Part shown: piece by piece, positions 17,440-27,310 of the stretch | Numbering within the stretch: the first letter of the stretch is position 1 | Layout of the letters: every line of letters starts with the position of its first letter | Assembly: GCA_011390935.1 (NCBI GenBank) | Contig: JAABRL010000002.1 | Coordinates: forward strand, 59,277-123,276 | Direction: 5' to 3' | Length of the DNA stretch: 64,000 nucleotides | Source of the DNA: Gemmatimonas sp. | Lineage (GTDB): Bacteria > Gemmatimonadota > Gemmatimonadetes > Gemmatimonadales > Gemmatimonadaceae | Notes under the pieces: model-generated | Seen by the model: only the letters and a program-made list of their open reading frames with translations | Database searches by the model: none | What the model was told of the DNA's origin: nothing | Made by a program: the position numbers and the translations under genes

Positions 17440-19125
17440 TCAGCTCGTTGGTGCCGTCCCTCGTTCGCCGCCGCTGAGCAGTACACCAACCCCTACCACC
17501 GTCACTGCGCCGATCACGTTGTGCCAGAGAAAGCTCACTTCGGGCAGTCCGAAGCTCACAGCGGCCACCGTGCCCATGCCGGTAAGCAGCCCCACGAACG
17601 CACCCAACGCGCGAGCACGCGGGATCATGGCGAGCAGGAACACGCCAAGAATCGAGCCGTAGAAGAACGATCCGAAACGGTTCACCACTTCGATGAGTGA
17701 GCCGAGCGTGGCGGCGTAGGTCGCCACGACACACGCAAAGGCGCCCCAGATCGCCGTGGAGATCTTCGACACGGCGAGGAAGTGTGCGTCGGTACCTTCT
17801 GGTCGCACCCACCGCTGGTAGAAATCCACCACGGTGGCCGTGGAGAGCGAGTTGAGCTCGGCGGCAATGCTCGACATGGCGGCTGCGAGCACTGCGGCGA
17901 GGAACACCCCCGCCATGCCGATGGGCAGATGGTCGAGCACGAAGCGCGGGATGATATAGTTCACATCGCGCGACGACTGCCCGGTGACATCGGCGGCGCG
18001 CGTCAACGCTTCGGTGCGCACCGTGTTGACCGTCGCTTCGGCGGCGCGGAAGTCGTCGAGGGCGCGTGCCTGCGCGGGTGCATCATTCGCCGCGCGAGCC
18101 GACGACACGTTGCGCGCCGCCTGATCGCGTTCGCCGCCAGCGGTCGCGTAGCGCTGCTCAAGCGCGGCGTACTCCACCGGTGACGCGTCGCGAACCTGTC
18201 GCTCGTGCGCGGGGTTGTACAGCAGCGGCGGGGCCTGAAACAGGTAGAACAGAAACACGAGGACGCCCACCAGCAGCACCAACGCCTGCAGCGGAATCTT
18301 CCAGTACGCACTCATGAGCAGCGAGCTGCGCGCTTCGTCGACCGAGCGGGCCGTGAGGTATCGCTGCACCTGACTCTGATCGGTGCCGAAATAGCTCAGC
18401 ATGAGAAACGTGCCGCCCAGCACGCCGCTCCAGAACGTGTAGGTCTCCGTGAAGTTGAAGGAGAAATCGAACACCTGCAGGCGCCCCGTGGCGCCAGCGA
18501 GATGCAATGCATCATCCAGCGGCACGGGCATTCGCAGCAGCAGGACGATCACGATGGCCGCGAGCGCCGTCACGATCACCACCATCTGCTTGACGTCGGC
18601 CCACGTGACCGCCTGCACGCCGCCGAGCACGGTGTAGAGCACGGTGGGAACGCCAATGAGCGCCACGGACCAGGTGAGATCCCAGCCGAAGATCGCGGAG
18701 AACACCACGGCGGGTGCTGCAATGATCGTGCCCGCCGACATGCCGCGCGACATGAGGAACAGGAAGCTGGTGAGCGACCGTGTCTTCGCGTCGAAACGTC
18801 GTTCGAGATACTCGTAGGCGGTGTAGACCTTGGCGCCGTGCAGGAAGGGCACCAGCGTCACGCCGAGAATCACCATCGCCAGCGGCAGCCCGAAGTAGAA
18901 CTGCACGAAGCGCAGCCCGTCGGTGGCGCCCTGCCCGGTCGTCCCGATGAGCGTGACCGCCGAGAGTTGCGTCGCCATCACCGACAACCCCACCGCCCAC
19001 CACGGCAGGTTGCGGTTGGCGAGGAAGTAGCCTTCGATGTTGGTGGTGCCCTTCGTGCGGCGCAGTCCGTCCCACACCACGTACGTGAGGTAGGAGGCGA
19101 CCACGACCCAGTTGATCCAATGCAT
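17440..19125 (-). CDS. Sodium:solute symporter (SSS family)
   Basis: A 561-residue protein. The start at 19125 (MHWINWVVVASY) lies five bases after the stop of a 34-codon ORF. The family is clear from YFLANRNLPWWAVGLSVMATQLSAVTLIG, GGVQAVTWADVKQ and FGTDQSQVQRYLTARS, with about 13 membrane segments. Between two segments (17960-18215, roughly residues 304-388) lies a charged, Ala-rich, coiled-coil-like insertion. Core LeuT-fold SSS proteins do not need such an insertion. The substrate is unknown; sugars, carboxylates and amino acids are all possible. Confidence 0.93.
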   Translation of the reverse strand: MHWINWVVVASYLTYVVWDGLRRTKGTTNIEGYFLANRNLPWWAVGLSVMATQLSAVTLIGTTGQGATDGLRFVQFYFGLPLAMVILGVTLVPFLHGAKVYTAYEYLERRFDAKTRSLTSFLFLMSRGMSAGTIIAAPAVVFSAIFGWDLTWSVALIGVPTVLYTVLGGVQAVTWADVKQMVVIVTALAAIVIVLLLRMPVPLDDALHLAGATGRLQVFDFSFNFTETYTFWSGVLGGTFLMLSYFGTDQSQVQRYLTARSVDEARSSLLMSAYWKIPLQALVLLVGVLVFLFYLFQAPPLLYNPAHERQVRDASPVEYAALEQRYATAGGERDQAARNVSSARAANDAPAQARALDDFRAAEATVNTVRTEALTRAADVTGQSSRDVNYIIPRFVLDHLPIGMAGVFLAAVLAAAMSSIAAELNSLSTATVVDFYQRWVRPEGTDAHFLAVSKISTAIWGAFACVVATYAATLGSLIEVVNRFGSFFYGSILGVFLLAMIPRARALGAFVGLLTGMGTVAAVSFGLPEVSFLWHNVIGAVTVVGVGVLLSGGERGTAPTS

Positions 19126-19130
19126 GCGGC

Positions 19131-19235
19131 TCAGCTCGCGTAGCGGGCTTGCAGCAGCCACAGCAGCAGGAGCGCGACCACCTGCATGGTCATCACCTGC
19201 ACGAGGGTGCGACGAAAGCGGGACGGTGGAGTCAT
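19131..19235 (-). CDS. 34-residue single-TM peptide upstream of the symporter
   Basis: An ATG at 19235 opens 35 codons ending TGA at 19131-19133, five bases before the symporter ATG. The peptide has a basic start (MTPPSRFRRTLVQ) and one hydrophobic helix (VVALLLLWLLQARYAS). A GGAGG lies 13 bases upstream of the start, farther than ideal. Position, spacing and hydrophobicity fit the small accessory proteins encoded beside some sodium symporters. I recognise no specific family motif. Confidence 0.5.
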   Translation of the reverse strand: MTPPSRFRRTLVQVMTMQVVALLLLWLLQARYAS

Positions 19236-19300
19236 GCTGAGGAATCTACCTCCAGCGCAGCCGCACGCGCCGCCATGGTCCCCCGTGCGTGGCGACCGTG

Positions 19301-20017
<717 letters not shown>

Positions 20018-20045
20018 GTCGGGGTGAGAGGGAGCGCGCGGAGCA

Positions 20046-21287
20046 TCATCGAATGCGGACACGTTCGACATTCGAATACGGCGTCATGTCGGAGAGAATG
20101 ATGCGGTCGCCTGGTTCGAGGCCGCGCAGGATCTCGATCGTGTTGACCGAGCTGCGCCCCAGTTCCACAGGCACGCGGACCGCGTGATCGGCCCCGTCGA
20201 GCTTGAAGAGTGTCACCAGCCCGCTGCCACCGGTCATCGCGGGCCGACCGGCGTGCAACACGTTGGCAAGCCGCTCGATCTGAATCGTGCCGTCGATGCT
20301 CAGATCGGGTACGGCGCCCGCCGGGAGTGGCCCGTCGAGCGCAATGTCCACGAGGACGCTGCCGCCCAGCGCAGACGGGTCCTTGCGCGACACGCGTCCC
20401 GTGACAACGCCGTTGCGCGTATCGACGGTCGCAAGCTGCCCGATCTGCACATCCTTGGCCTGGGACTCCGCGATGCGCAGCACGGCTTTCAACCGACCGG
20501 GCTGCACCACCTTGGCGAGTGTCGTGCCTTCGGGCACCCACTGTCCGGCCTGTAGCGTGAGCTCCTGCAGGACACCAGGGTCGGGCGCGCGCACCTGCAA
20601 CGACTGCAGACGTGCCTGCTGGTTGGCGGCGATCGCCTGCAGCTGTTCGACCTGCGCGGCCTGTACCGCAATCTGTGAGTCGATGGCCTGCCGCATGAGC
20701 TCGAGCCGCTCGGATTCGATGCGCAGCCGCGTGGTGAACTCGTCCGATTGGGCTCGGCGGTTGTTCACCTCGAACGCACTGATGAGTTGACGTGCGGCGA
20801 GCGAGTCCGCAGCGGCGGCCTCCTGTGCCGCGCTCAGCTGTTGCGTCCGCGTGGTCGCGACCACGCCTTCCTGCGTGAGCACGGCGCTGCGCAGGTTGGT
20901 GCGCAAGTTGAGCAGGTCGATCTGCGCCTGCCGCACCTGCTGCTGCGCTTGCAGGGTTTGGATCTGCAGATCGGGATTGGACAGTTCGAGCAGCAGATCA
21001 CCGCGTGTCACCTCGCGCCCGGACTCCGACACGAGCCGCTCGACGCGCGCCGAGGCCTGCGCCGTGATCCAGCGAATCTGTTCCGGCACGAGCGTGCCGG
21101 GCCCGCGGACTTCGCGCACCACATCGCCTCGGCGCACCGAGTCCACGAGCACGGCCGCACGCTCGATGGACTGCGTCGCTGGTTCGAGTCGGCTCAGCGC
21201 AATCGTGGCCAGCGCGAGTGCGGCAACGGCAGTGGCAATCAGCAGCGGCTTGCGGCGGCTGCGTGCCGGCGTCTTGACGATGTCCAT
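20046..21287 (-). CDS. Periplasmic adaptor (HlyD/MacA-like) of ABC exporter
   Basis: A 413-residue protein with a basic N-terminus and one membrane anchor (LLIATAVAALALATIAL, residues 15-31). A lipoyl half-motif follows (GTLVPEQIRWITAQASARVERLVSESGREVTRGDLLLEL). A long Gln/Ala-rich coiled-coil hairpin runs over residues 105-235, then the second lipoyl half (VRAPDPGVLQELTLQAGQWVPEGTTL) and beta-barrel domains. It bridges the inner-membrane permease to an outer-membrane channel, and no TolC-like gene is visible here. The start overlaps the permease stop by one base. Confidence 0.92.
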   Translation of the reverse strand: MDIVKTPARSRRKPLLIATAVAALALATIALSRLEPATQSIERAAVLVDSVRRGDVVREVRGPGTLVPEQIRWITAQASARVERLVSESGREVTRGDLLLELSNPDLQIQTLQAQQQVRQAQIDLLNLRTNLRSAVLTQEGVVATTRTQQLSAAQEAAAADSLAARQLISAFEVNNRRAQSDEFTTRLRIESERLELMRQAIDSQIAVQAAQVEQLQAIAANQQARLQSLQVRAPDPGVLQELTLQAGQWVPEGTTLAKVVQPGRLKAVLRIAESQAKDVQIGQLATVDTRNGVVTGRVSRKDPSALGGSVLVDIALDGPLPAGAVPDLSIDGTIQIERLANVLHAGRPAMTGGSGLVTLFKLDGADHAVRVPVELGRSSVNTIEILRGLEPGDRIILSDMTPYSNVERVRIR

Positions 21288-23782
21288 CAGTCGTACCGAA
21301 GTGCTTGCATGGGATCGATGGCGGCGGCACGTCTCGCCGGGGCATAGCCAGCGGCGAAGGCCACGAGCGCGAGCAGGAGCACGGACGCCGCGAAGACGAG
21401 CGGGTCATGTCCTTCAAGACCGAACAGCAGCGATTGGGCGGCGCGGCCGAGCGCGAGCGCCACGGTGATGCCCAGCAGGCCTCCGATGCCGACCATCAAT
21501 GCGACCTGTCGCAGAATGAGCGCGCGCACGCGTGCGGCATTTGCGCCAAGCGCCACGCGCACGCCGATTTCGCGCGTTCGCTGGGTCACACTGTACGACA
21601 GCACACCGTAGAGCCCGATGCCGGCAAGCAATGTCGCGAGCACCGCGAACGCAGCCGACAGGATGCTGATCATGCGATCGAGAAACACATTCTCGCGCAC
21701 CTGCTGCGGCATGGTCTTGAGCTCTTCGACCGGAATCGTGGCATCGAGACGACGCATGAGAGGCGGTATGGCGGCGAGCAGCTGCGCGGAGGGAAGCGAC
21801 GAGCGCACGTAGAACACGAGATAGGTCGTGTTGGCCACCTGCCGCCACGGCGTGAAGAAGAGCGGTGGCACCGGGTCCTTCACGTCGCTGTACTTGGCGT
21901 CCTTCATCAGTCCCACGATCTGGACCGTGAGGGAGTCGTCGCCATCGATGCCCATGAACTTGCCGACCGCGTCTCGGCCGAGTCCGAACTTGGCGGCAAA
22001 TGTTTCGTTCACGAGGGCGACGGGTGTGGCGCCGAGCACGTCGGCGTGCGTGAACTCACGGCCCGCGAGCAGCGACATGCCCATGGTGGCGAGATAGCCG
22101 GGGCCCACGCGATTCAGTCGTGCGTTGGCATCGATGTCGGGGCCGTGCGCGAAGCCCTGCACGCGCACATCGGTGCCCCAGTTGTTGCCGGCCAGCAACG
22201 GCACGAGTGCCGAGGTCACGCCGGTGACGCCCGGTATCGTGGCCAGCTCCTCCTCCACACGGGCGAGAAACGCGGAGGCCCGTGTACTGTCGTAGCCCGC
22301 GCGTCCCGGCGAGATGGCAAACGTGACGAGCTGGTCGATGTCGGCGCCGAGCTCGACGCGGCTGACGTTGGTGAGACTCTTGATGAACAGTCCGGCCGAC
22401 ACGAGCAGCGCCATCGAGAGCGCGACCTGCACGGTGACCAGTGTGGTGCGAAAGCGCGAGGCCGCCTTGCCGCCCGTCATCTGGCTGGCGCCCGCGCGAA
22501 TCGCGCTGATGAGGTCGGCGCGCGTGCTGTGCAGTGCGGGGAACAGGCCGAACACCACGCCCGTACCGAGCGCCAGTAGCCCGGCAAAGAGCATGACCGA
22601 CGGCTGGAGCGATAGCGAGAGGCTCTCGGTGGCGATTGGTGGCAACAGCGTGCCGATGAGGTGCAGCGTCCAGTGCGCCACGAAAAGACTCGCCACACCA
22701 CCGAGCAGCGCCAGCACTACCGCTTCGGTAAGCAGCTGCGTGACCAGTTGCCGACGACTCGCGCCGAGCGCCAGTCGCACCCCCATCTCGGTGGCGCGTC
22801 CGGCACCGCGCGCGAGGAGCAGATTCGCCACATTGGCGCACGCGATGAGCAGCACGATGCCCGTCACACTGAACAGCATGAGCAGCGGGGTCTTCGCCTC
22901 GCGATGAATGTTGCTCTGCCCCCGCTGCCCGGGCGTGACCTCGATACGCCGCGTGACGAAGCGCTGCATCGTGGCGTCGCTCATGCCCTCCTGCAGCGGT
23001 GCCTCGACGTCGGCGAGGATGGGCGAGTACAGCGTGTTGAGCGCCGTGCTCGCCTGTTCGAGCGTGACGCCCGGCTTGAGACGTCCGAAGACGTAGAGCC
23101 AGTAGCGTCGGCGACTCTCGAAGAGCGGCTGCGGCGTGCCGGTATTCGGGTACATCGACAGCGGCAGCCAGGCGAGCGGTCGTGAGCCGATCGTGGCGCC
23201 CTCGAAGTTCGCCGGCGCGACGCCGACGATCGTGTACGACACGCCATTGACCACCAGGCGTTCGCCAATCGCCGACGGCGCGCCCCCATACCGCTCCATC
23301 CAGAGCGCGTGACTGATCACGACGACGTCGTGCGCGCCGGGCACCTCGTCATCGGCGGGGCCGAGCAGGCGCCCGATCGCCGGCTGAATGCCGAGCGTGG
23401 GAAAGTACGACCCGCTCACCCACACGCCTTCGGCGGTGAACGGTTCGTCGCGCACGGCGAAGCTGCCGCCGAAGGCGCGATGGGCGACGAGTCCGGTGAG
23501 CACCGACTGCGAGCGCTCCAGATCGCGATACATGGGATAGCTGAAGATCTCCTCGCAGCTGCCCTGCTGATTGCACGTGGTGGAGCCGGGCTTGGGACCG
23601 GGTGCGGACAGGTTGACCAGTTCGTGTGGTGCCGCGACCGGCAGCGCGCGCAGCAGCAGCTGGTCGAACAGGGAGAAGATCGCCGCGTTGGCGCCGATGC
23701 CGAGCGCGAGCGACAGCACGGCCACGGTCGAGACGAACGGTGATTTGCGCACGATGCGCAGCGCGAGCGTGAAATGGCGCAT
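21287..23782 (-). CDS. ABC transporter permease, ADOP/MacB type with duplicated FtsX domains
   Basis: An 831-residue protein. The opening MRHFTLALRIVRKSPFVS, then LALGIGANAAIFS, marks the ADOP permeases (acidobacterial duplicated orphan permeases). Two MacB-type periplasmic core domains (roughly residues 45-260 and 450-670) alternate with two FtsX three-helix blocks (about 290-420 and 700-825). ADOP genes usually stand alone, but this one is followed by an adaptor and an ATPase, which suggests a working tripartite exporter or mechanotransmission system. The cargo is unknown. Confidence 0.92.
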   Translation of the reverse strand: MRHFTLALRIVRKSPFVSTVAVLSLALGIGANAAIFSLFDQLLLRALPVAAPHELVNLSAPGPKPGSTTCNQQGSCEEIFSYPMYRDLERSQSVLTGLVAHRAFGGSFAVRDEPFTAEGVWVSGSYFPTLGIQPAIGRLLGPADDEVPGAHDVVVISHALWMERYGGAPSAIGERLVVNGVSYTIVGVAPANFEGATIGSRPLAWLPLSMYPNTGTPQPLFESRRRYWLYVFGRLKPGVTLEQASTALNTLYSPILADVEAPLQEGMSDATMQRFVTRRIEVTPGQRGQSNIHREAKTPLLMLFSVTGIVLLIACANVANLLLARGAGRATEMGVRLALGASRRQLVTQLLTEAVVLALLGGVASLFVAHWTLHLIGTLLPPIATESLSLSLQPSVMLFAGLLALGTGVVFGLFPALHSTRADLISAIRAGASQMTGGKAASRFRTTLVTVQVALSMALLVSAGLFIKSLTNVSRVELGADIDQLVTFAISPGRAGYDSTRASAFLARVEEELATIPGVTGVTSALVPLLAGNNWGTDVRVQGFAHGPDIDANARLNRVGPGYLATMGMSLLAGREFTHADVLGATPVALVNETFAAKFGLGRDAVGKFMGIDGDDSLTVQIVGLMKDAKYSDVKDPVPPLFFTPWRQVANTTYLVFYVRSSLPSAQLLAAIPPLMRRLDATIPVEELKTMPQQVRENVFLDRMISILSAAFAVLATLLAGIGLYGVLSYSVTQRTREIGVRVALGANAARVRALILRQVALMVGIGGLLGITVALALGRAAQSLLFGLEGHDPLVFAASVLLLALVAFAAGYAPARRAAAIDPMQALRYD

Positions 23783-23863
23783 GAAGGCGAGGTGGGACGC
23801 AGTCAGAAGCCGGGAGGACGCCCGGTGCGATGCGTGTTCAGACAGTGGCCCTACGCAGAAGGT

Positions 23864-23879
23864 TTGACCCGAGTGTCAA
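23864..23879. promoter_or_regulatory. Dyad TTGAC-N6-GTCAA in the divergent intergenic region
   Basis: A perfect 5-bp inverted repeat around six bases lies 82 bases upstream of the ABC permease start and 145 bases upstream of the DUF2911 start. The minus-strand half reads TTGACA, so it could also serve as a -35 box, but I see no convincing -10. A regulator site is possible; one copy only. Confidence 0.35.
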
Positions 23880-24023
23880 CGACGTGCTCGCCTGGCGACG
23901 GAGGGCCGATGGCGCCGCTGGGCGCGTCGTGAACCCACGCGGCGCCTTCGGGGTTCATATTTGGTACGCGCGCGACCGACGCTCCCGTTTCGGCGCGCGA
24001 CTCACCTCCAGCACGCCTCCAAC

Positions 24024-24563
24024 ATGTTCCAGCTCCGTCATACCGTCTCCGCGGCTGCGGCCGTTGCCCTCTTCGCGCTCGGCACCCCCGAGGTCTCCGC
24101 GCAGCAGGCGCCGGCCTCTCCGCGCGACTCCGTGGCCGCCACCATCGGTGGCGCCAGTGTGAAGGTGAACTACGGCCGACCGTCCAAGCGCGGTCGCGAG
24201 ATCTTTGGTGGCCTCGTGCCCTACGGCACCGCCTGGCGCACCGGCGCCAACGAGGCGACCGCATTCACCACGAGCAAGGCGCTGCGCTTCGGCTCGGCCA
24301 CCGTGCCCGCCGGCAACTACACGCTGTTCACGCTGCCCGCGCAGGACGGCAAGTGGCAGCTGATCATCAACAAGCAGACGGGACAGTGGGGCACGGCGTA
24401 CGATGCGAAGCAGGACCTGGTGCGCATCCCGATGACGGTGAGTCAGACGTCGGCGCCCGTCGAGCAGATGCAGATCACGGTCACGGCTGCCGGCAACGGT
24501 GGTGAACTGGCCGTGCTGTGGGACCGCACGAAGGCGGTGGCGGCCTTCACCGTCGCGCCGTGA
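24024..24563 (+). CDS. Secreted DUF2911 protein
   Basis: A 179-residue protein starting at ATG 24024 (MFQLRHTVSAAAAVALFALG) with a signal peptide cut near VSAQQ. It matches DUF2911: VKVNYGRPSKRGREIFGGLVPYGTAWRTGANEAT, then VPAGNYTLFTLP and WQLIINKQTGQWGTAYDA. The family is common in Gemmatimonadota, Bacteroidota and Acidobacteriota and has no established function. The gene is monocistronic, with its own intrinsic terminator 31 bases after the stop. Confidence 0.92.
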   Translation: MFQLRHTVSAAAAVALFALGTPEVSAQQAPASPRDSVAATIGGASVKVNYGRPSKRGREIFGGLVPYGTAWRTGANEATAFTTSKALRFGSATVPAGNYTLFTLPAQDGKWQLIINKQTGQWGTAYDAKQDLVRIPMTVSQTSAPVEQMQITVTAAGNGGELAVLWDRTKAVAAFTVAP

Positions 24564-24594
24564 CCTGAGCGGGTTTGCTTCATATTTAAATGGC

Positions 24595-24635
24595 GGGCCG
24601 ACGCGCGGTTGCTTGCGCGTCGGCCCGTTTTCGTT
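24595..24635 (+). terminator. Intrinsic terminator after the DUF2911 gene
   Basis: A perfect 12-bp stem, GGGCCGACGCGC with GCGCGTCGGCCC, around an 8-base loop, followed by GTTTTCGTT. This is the clearest rho-independent terminator in the window. It separates the DUF2911 gene from the nqr operon. Confidence 0.92.
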
Positions 24636-24672
24636 AGGACTGATTGGTCCAGATATTGCAAGGTGCGGAATT

Positions 24673-24715
24673 GTGTGCACACCCCTAGGTTGGCCCATAC
24701 GGCCACCGCAGGTGG
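24673..24715 (+). promoter_or_regulatory. Palindrome and hairpin in the nqr leader
   Basis: Between the terminator and nqrA lies a perfect 10-base palindrome, GTGTGCACAC (24673-24682), about 60 bases before the start codon. A small hairpin, CCACC-GCA-GGTGG, follows at 24703-24715. These could be an operator and a leader structure for the nqr operon. I cannot place a promoter with confidence. Confidence 0.3.
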
Positions 24716-24742
24716 CGTATCGAAACACTCCCCGTTTTCGCA

Positions 24743-26104
24743 ATGCCTGCTGCCCATACGGTTACCCGAGGGCTCGACCTTCCCATCGCCGGCGCTCCTG
24801 CGCAGGTGATCAGCGCGGCGCGTGCCGTGACGCAGGTCGCCCTGCTCCCCGCCGATCATCTCGGCACCAAGCCGCGTCTGCGCGTGCAAGTCGGAGACGA
24901 CGTGGTGCTCGGCCAGCCGATCTGGCAAGATCGTACCCACGAATCCATCGTCGTCGTGGCGCCAGGACACGGTCGCATCGCTGCCATCAATCGCGGCGAG
25001 CGCCGTGTCATCCAAAGCATCGTCATCGACCTCGCCACGAGTGAACCGACGGCGACGCCGATGGCATCGTGGACGGCGCGCGCAGCCACCGATCGGGGCG
25101 CACTGCGTGCGCTGCTGCTCGAGGCCGGTCTGTGGGTCGCGTTTCGCACGCGGCCGTTCAGTCACGTGCCTGCACCGGACAGTGATCCGTCGGCGCTGTT
25201 CGTGAACACGATGGACACCAACCCGCTCGCGCCGAACGTCGAGGTGATCATCGCCGAACGTCGTGCGGACTTCGATCGTGGACTCGCCGCGCTACGCACG
25301 CTCACCGATGCGCCGCTGTATGTCGGGCGTGCCGTCGGTTCGACCGCCGGTGACGGGGTGAAGGGCGTGACCACCGCCGATTTTGCGGGAAAGCATCCGG
25401 CCGGCATGGTCGGCTACCATATCCACACGCTCGCCCCCGTTTCGCGCACGCGCATTGCGTGGCACATCGGGGCGCAGGACGTGATTCGCATCGGGCAGCT
25501 CGTGAACACCGGCACGCTCGATGTGTCGCAGGTGGTCGCGCTCGGCGGCCCGCCGCTCACGAAGCCGCGTCTGGTGCGCACGCGACTGGGCACGAGCATC
25601 ACTGAACTCATGGAGGGCGAAATGACCGCGCCTTCCACTCCGCATGAACTCGCACCGCGCGTGATCAGCGGGTCCGTGCTCACTGGGCGGCAGGCGACCG
25701 ATCCCGTGTTCGCCTTCCTGAGCCGCTTTCACCAGCAGATCAGCGTGCTGCCCGAAGTCCGCGTGCGCTCGTTTCTCGGCTGGCTGGGACTGCGTGCCCC
25801 GCGCTACTCGGCGATGCCCATCTACGTGGGTGGTGGCGCGTCGGCCGGGTTCGACACGCGCATGCACGGCGGCCCGCGCGCGATGGTGCCCATTGGCGCC
25901 TACGAGCGCGTGATGCCGATGGATCTCATGGCCACCCATCTGCTGCGCGCGATCGCGCTCGGCGATCCGGAGTGGGCTGAAGAACTGGGAGTCCTCGAAC
26001 TCGATGAGGAAGACGTGGCGCTCTGCAGTTATGTCTGTCCGGGCAAGGCCGACTTCGGCGGTGCGCTGCGTCGCGTGCTCGAAACCATCGCGGCGGAGGC
26101 CTGA
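24743..26104 (+). CDS. nqrA: Na+-translocating NADH:quinone reductase subunit A
   Basis: A 453-residue protein, the peripheral subunit of Na+-NQR on the cytoplasmic face. Recognised by the opening GLDLPIAGAP, GDDVVLGQPIWQDR, FVNTMDTNPLAPNVE, HPAGMVGYHIHTLAPV and the C-terminal CSYVCPGKADFGGALR. It is the first gene of a complete eight-gene operon, and nqrB starts directly after its stop (TGA-GTG). I see no Shine-Dalgarno sequence at the start codon. Confidence 0.96.
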   Translation: MPAAHTVTRGLDLPIAGAPAQVISAARAVTQVALLPADHLGTKPRLRVQVGDDVVLGQPIWQDRTHESIVVVAPGHGRIAAINRGERRVIQSIVIDLATSEPTATPMASWTARAATDRGALRALLLEAGLWVAFRTRPFSHVPAPDSDPSALFVNTMDTNPLAPNVEVIIAERRADFDRGLAALRTLTDAPLYVGRAVGSTAGDGVKGVTTADFAGKHPAGMVGYHIHTLAPVSRTRIAWHIGAQDVIRIGQLVNTGTLDVSQVVALGGPPLTKPRLVRTRLGTSITELMEGEMTAPSTPHELAPRVISGSVLTGRQATDPVFAFLSRFHQQISVLPEVRVRSFLGWLGLRAPRYSAMPIYVGGGASAGFDTRMHGGPRAMVPIGAYERVMPMDLMATHLLRAIALGDPEWAEELGVLELDEEDVALCSYVCPGKADFGGALRRVLETIAAEA

Positions 26105-27310
26105 GTGAAGCCGCTTCGCGACCTGCTCGACAAGATCGAGCCGCACGTGCAGAAGGGCGCACGCTTCGAGAAGCTGTATTCCTCGTACGAAGCGCTCGAC
26201 ACGTTCCTGTTCACGCCGTCCGATCGCACGCACACCGGACCGCACGTGCGCGATGTGATCGATACCAAGCGGGTGATGCTGCTGGTGGTGTACGCGCTGA
26301 TCCCGTGCATTCTGATGGCCATGTTCAACACCGGCTACCAGATCCATCGGGTGGTGGAGCAGGGCGGTACGGTGCTCGACAACTGGCAGAGTGCGGTGTA
26401 CGCCATGACGGGGCTGCCGCTGGCCACGAGTTCGATCGTGGGCTCGATGGTGCACGGCGCGCTCTACTTCGTGCCCGTGCTCATCGTGACGCTGTTCGTG
26501 GGCGGCAACTTCGAGATGCTCTTCTCGACGGTGCGCGGCCATCCGGTCAACGAAGGGTTCCTCGTCACGGGCATGCTGATTCCGCTCATCATGCCGCCCG
26601 CCGTGCCGCTCTGGCAGCTCGCGATCGGCGTGGCGTTCGGTATCGTGATCGGCAAGGAGATCTTTGGCGGTACGGGGATGAACTTCCTCAATCCCGCGCT
26701 CACGGCGCGCGCGTTTCTCTTCTTCGCGTATCCCGCGTCGCTCTCCGGTGAAGTCTGGGTGGCGGCGACGCCGGCGGACGGCCGCTCCGGTGCGACCTGG
26801 CTCGCGTCGTGGGCCGAGGGAGCGGGCCACCTGGGCGACTTCACCTGGATGGATGCATTTCTCGGGCTCATCCCCGGCTCCATGGGCGAAACGTCGGTGC
26901 TCGCCGTGCTGATCGGCGGCGTGCTGCTGCTGCTCACGCGAGTTGCGGCCTGGCAGACGATGCTCGGCGTGACCGTGGGCACGCTTGTGACCGCGGCCGC
27001 CCTCAATGCGATCGGTTCGGACACGAACCCGATGATGTCGCTGCCCGCGCACTGGCACCTGCTGCTGGGCGGCTGGGCGTTCGGCACGGTGTTCATGGCC
27101 ACCGATCCGGTGTCGTCGGCCTTCACATCCACCGGCAAGCTGTGGTACGGCGTCGGGATCGGTCTGCTGTGCGTGCTCATTCGCACGGTGAACCCGGCGT
27201 ATCCGGAAGGCATGATGCTGGCGATCCTGTTCATGAACATGTTCGCGCCGCTGATCGACCACGCGGTGGTTTCGGCGAACATTTCGCGGAGGGCCGCCCG
27301 TCATGGCTGA
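26105..27310 (+). CDS. nqrB: Na+-NQR subunit B (covalent FMN, Na+ channel)
   Basis: A 401-residue integral membrane subunit with a GTG start directly after the nqrA stop. The FMN-attachment motif SGAT is present, with Thr231 (codon 26795-26797) as the residue flavinylated by ApbE. About ten membrane segments follow the family pattern (KEIFGGTGMNFLNPALTARAF, FMATDPVSSAFT, NPAYPEGMMLAILFMNMFAPLIDH). It carries FMN and riboflavin and forms the sodium path. It overlaps nqrC by 8 bases. Confidence 0.97.
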   Translation: MKPLRDLLDKIEPHVQKGARFEKLYSSYEALDTFLFTPSDRTHTGPHVRDVIDTKRVMLLVVYALIPCILMAMFNTGYQIHRVVEQGGTVLDNWQSAVYAMTGLPLATSSIVGSMVHGALYFVPVLIVTLFVGGNFEMLFSTVRGHPVNEGFLVTGMLIPLIMPPAVPLWQLAIGVAFGIVIGKEIFGGTGMNFLNPALTARAFLFFAYPASLSGEVWVAATPADGRSGATWLASWAEGAGHLGDFTWMDAFLGLIPGSMGETSVLAVLIGGVLLLLTRVAAWQTMLGVTVGTLVTAAALNAIGSDTNPMMSLPAHWHLLLGGWAFGTVFMATDPVSSAFTSTGKLWYGVGIGLLCVLIRTVNPAYPEGMMLAILFMNMFAPLIDHAVVSANISRRAARHG

